A stretch of 64,000 bases of DNA from JBDSZL01 sp039925145 (GTDB lineage Bacteria; Acidobacteriota; Vicinamibacteria; Vicinamibacterales; SCN-69-37), in assembly GCA_039925145.1 (NCBI GenBank), contig JBDSZL010000084.1, forward strand, positions 1 to 64,000, given 5' to 3'. Each line of letters starts with the position of its first letter. Position 1 is the stretch's first letter. Below, piece by piece: positions 62,883 to 64,000 of this stretch. A program made the translations under genes and the position numbers. Below the pieces are notes generated by a model. That model was not told the DNA's origin. It ran no database searches and saw nothing but the letters and a program-made list of their open reading frames with translations.

Positions 62883-63596
62883 ATGAGTCGGGAAATTCAG
62901 GTTCGAGACGCTGTCGACCGGTTCCTCTCGCGCATTCGGCAAGACATGGACGGCCGCCTCAAGGATCTGGCCGACGAGCTCCTTCAGGTGGTGCAGGGCG
63001 ACGCGCGGGTGCCACGCGTGGACCTGGAGCGTGCGGCTGTTGAGCTTGGGCGCGCGGCGGCTCGGGGCGGCACGCAGGCACGCCGCGATTTGATCGCGCG
63101 AGTGCTGGCTGCGATCCGTCGACTCGACGAGGCCGTCGGTCTGCGCGGTGTGCTCGACGCCGTGGCCGACGGGGCCATGGCCGAGGCTGGCCGCGTGGCG
63201 GTGCTGCTCCTCGAGGACACGACACTGCGCGTGTACCGGCATCAGGGTTTCGAGACGGGGCGCCTGCCCGAAGATCTCCCGATTGACGCGTCCCCTCGCC
63301 TCGCCATGGCGGTGCAGCAGCGGCAGCCGACCAGCCTGATCAATGGACAGGATGGCGAACTCGCCGCGCCGTTGTTCTTGCGCGTGGCCCAGGGGCGACG
63401 CGGTCTGCTGAGTCCGCTCGTCGTTGGCCATGATGTGGTCGCCGTCGTCTATGCCGAAGGGCCGGAGCGCCAGGAGGGCGACACCGGCGAGCCCGTGTGG
63501 ATCGAGCAGGTCGAGGTATTGGTTCGTCACGCTGCTGCGCGCCTCGAAAACGTGACATCGAAGCGCACGGTCGAAGTGCTGACCAACCCAACCTGA
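62883..63596 (+). CDS. GAF-domain-like protein
   Basis: 237 aa. Helical N-terminal part (about 1-90, heptad-like and charged), then an alpha/beta GAF-type sensor region: AVGLRGVLDAVADGAMAEAG, RVAVLLLEDTTLRVYRHQGF and DVVAVVYAEGPER, ending in a helix (VLVRHAAARLENVT). No DNA-binding or enzymatic domain, so it may be a ligand sensor or partner for another protein. ATG 62883 follows the repeat array; function unassigned. Confidence 0.65.
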   Translation: MSREIQVRDAVDRFLSRIRQDMDGRLKDLADELLQVVQGDARVPRVDLERAAVELGRAAARGGTQARRDLIARVLAAIRRLDEAVGLRGVLDAVADGAMAEAGRVAVLLLEDTTLRVYRHQGFETGRLPEDLPIDASPRLAMAVQQRQPTSLINGQDGELAAPLFLRVAQGRRGLLSPLVVGHDVVAVVYAEGPERQEGDTGEPVWIEQVEVLVRHAAARLENVTSKRTVEVLTNPT

Positions 63597-63617
63597 TCCG
63601 CCCTACCAGGAGTGACG

Positions 63618-64000
63618 ATGACCTTCACGCATCGAATCATGGCCAGCACGTGCGGCATGGCAATCGCTGCGCTGACGCTCGCCTCGTCCGATCCCAAGGC
63701 CCCACGGGCGCTTCGATTGACGACGCCGGTCGAAGCGGCGCAGATGGCCGAGTCGGCGCTGTGGCTCGCGCCCTCTGCCGACTCGACCAAGCCCTCTGAG
63801 CTCGCGCGAGCCATCGAGATGCTCAACACCGGACGCGCGGCTGAGGCGGCCAGTGTGTTTGCGCGGTCCACGGCCGACCCGTTACTCGGGGGCTACGCGC
63901 GGCTGTACTACGGACGCGCCCAGTTGGCGTTGAACCGCCTGCCGGATGCCGCAGCCGCGGCACGGAGTGTGCTTGGCGTGAGTCCCGGCGGATACGTCGG
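63618..64000 (+). CDS. Secreted TPR protein, 5' part only (possible lytic transglycosylase)
   Basis: 127 residues run open to the window end. Signal peptide (MASTCGMAIAALTLASSD) followed by TPR-like helical repeats (AIEMLNTGRAAEAASVFARS, YARLYYGRAQLALNRLPDAAAAARSVL), as found at the start of many Slt-type transglycosylases. The catalytic part is off the window, so this is only a suggestion. ATG 63618 has AGGAG nine nt upstream. Confidence 0.6.
   Translation, partial: MTFTHRIMASTCGMAIAALTLASSDPKAPRALRLTTPVEAAQMAESALWLAPSADSTKPSELARAIEMLNTGRAAEAASVFARSTADPLLGGYARLYYGRAQLALNRLPDAAAAARSVLGVSPGGYV

Overview
The window is high-GC DNA from a bacterium that most resembles Acidobacteriota, probably the Vicinamibacteria (subgroup 6). 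The clues are protein families: two proteins of the VWFA-related acidobacterial type, DUF1592/DUF1552 partners, c-type cytochromes with an APYLHNGS motif, and many secreted Tat or signal-peptide proteins. No rRNA, tRNA or plasmid/phage core was recognised, so it reads as ordinary chromosome with small accessory patches. The taxonomic call is an inference from protein families, not from a marker gene. || Layout: 0.3-7.6 kb holds a diheme cytochrome c and a tightly overlapping operon of a 1015-aa secreted protein of unknown family plus two VWA proteins. 7.7-9.8 kb has an internally deleted oxidoreductase remnant, a gluconolactonase-like protein and an AlkZ-related protein. 9.9-16.6 kb is an operon of three large RoxA-like multi-heme cytochromes plus a membrane-anchored partner, with a sigma70-like promoter. 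16.7-19.0 kb is a complete IS66 element with an 8-bp target duplication, landed on the stop codon of a malate synthase-like gene (to 20.9 kb). 21-26 kb carries an FAD-oxidoreductase fragment, RNase HI with a C-terminal hybrid-binding domain, YihY, an NHL beta-propeller and HtpG. || 26.3-36.3 kb is the most interesting block. It is a five-gene minus-strand run (FHA, a 31-aa membrane peptide, PP2C phosphatase with an outer beta-helix, Ser/Thr kinase, a single polypeptide joining RodA/FtsW to a penicillin-binding transpeptidase) ending in a second FHA protein, with a divergent winged-helix-FHA regulator. It parallels the actinobacterial fhaA-fhaB-pstP-rodA-pbpA-pknA-pknB cluster and is likely a phospho-signalling module for peptidoglycan synthesis. 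|| 36.3-45.1 kb: SGNH hydrolase, GIY-YIG protein, ABC exporter pair, DUF1592 / nucleoside-hydrolase-like / DUF1552 operon. 45.1-46.9 kb is a decayed patch: a truncated and frameshifted second rnhA, a Phd/VapC-type toxin-antitoxin pair with a candidate operator, the tail of a second NHL gene, and two CRISPR-like repeats. 46.9-56 kb: MFS transporter, GMC dehydrogenase with its small subunit, RsmH, UppP, aldo/keto reductase, and small hypothetical genes. 56.1-62.6 kb is a sugar operon (MFS, Gfo/Idh/MocA, TIM-barrel isomerase, XylB, XylA); xylB appears to start at AUU. 62.9-64 kb: GAF-like protein and a truncated TPR/secreted protein. || Two intergenic sites (26.2 and 62.6 kb) carry the same 13-bp palindrome, GAGACC(G/C)GGTCTC, in ordered opposite orientations and look like a dispersed palindromic repeat family.
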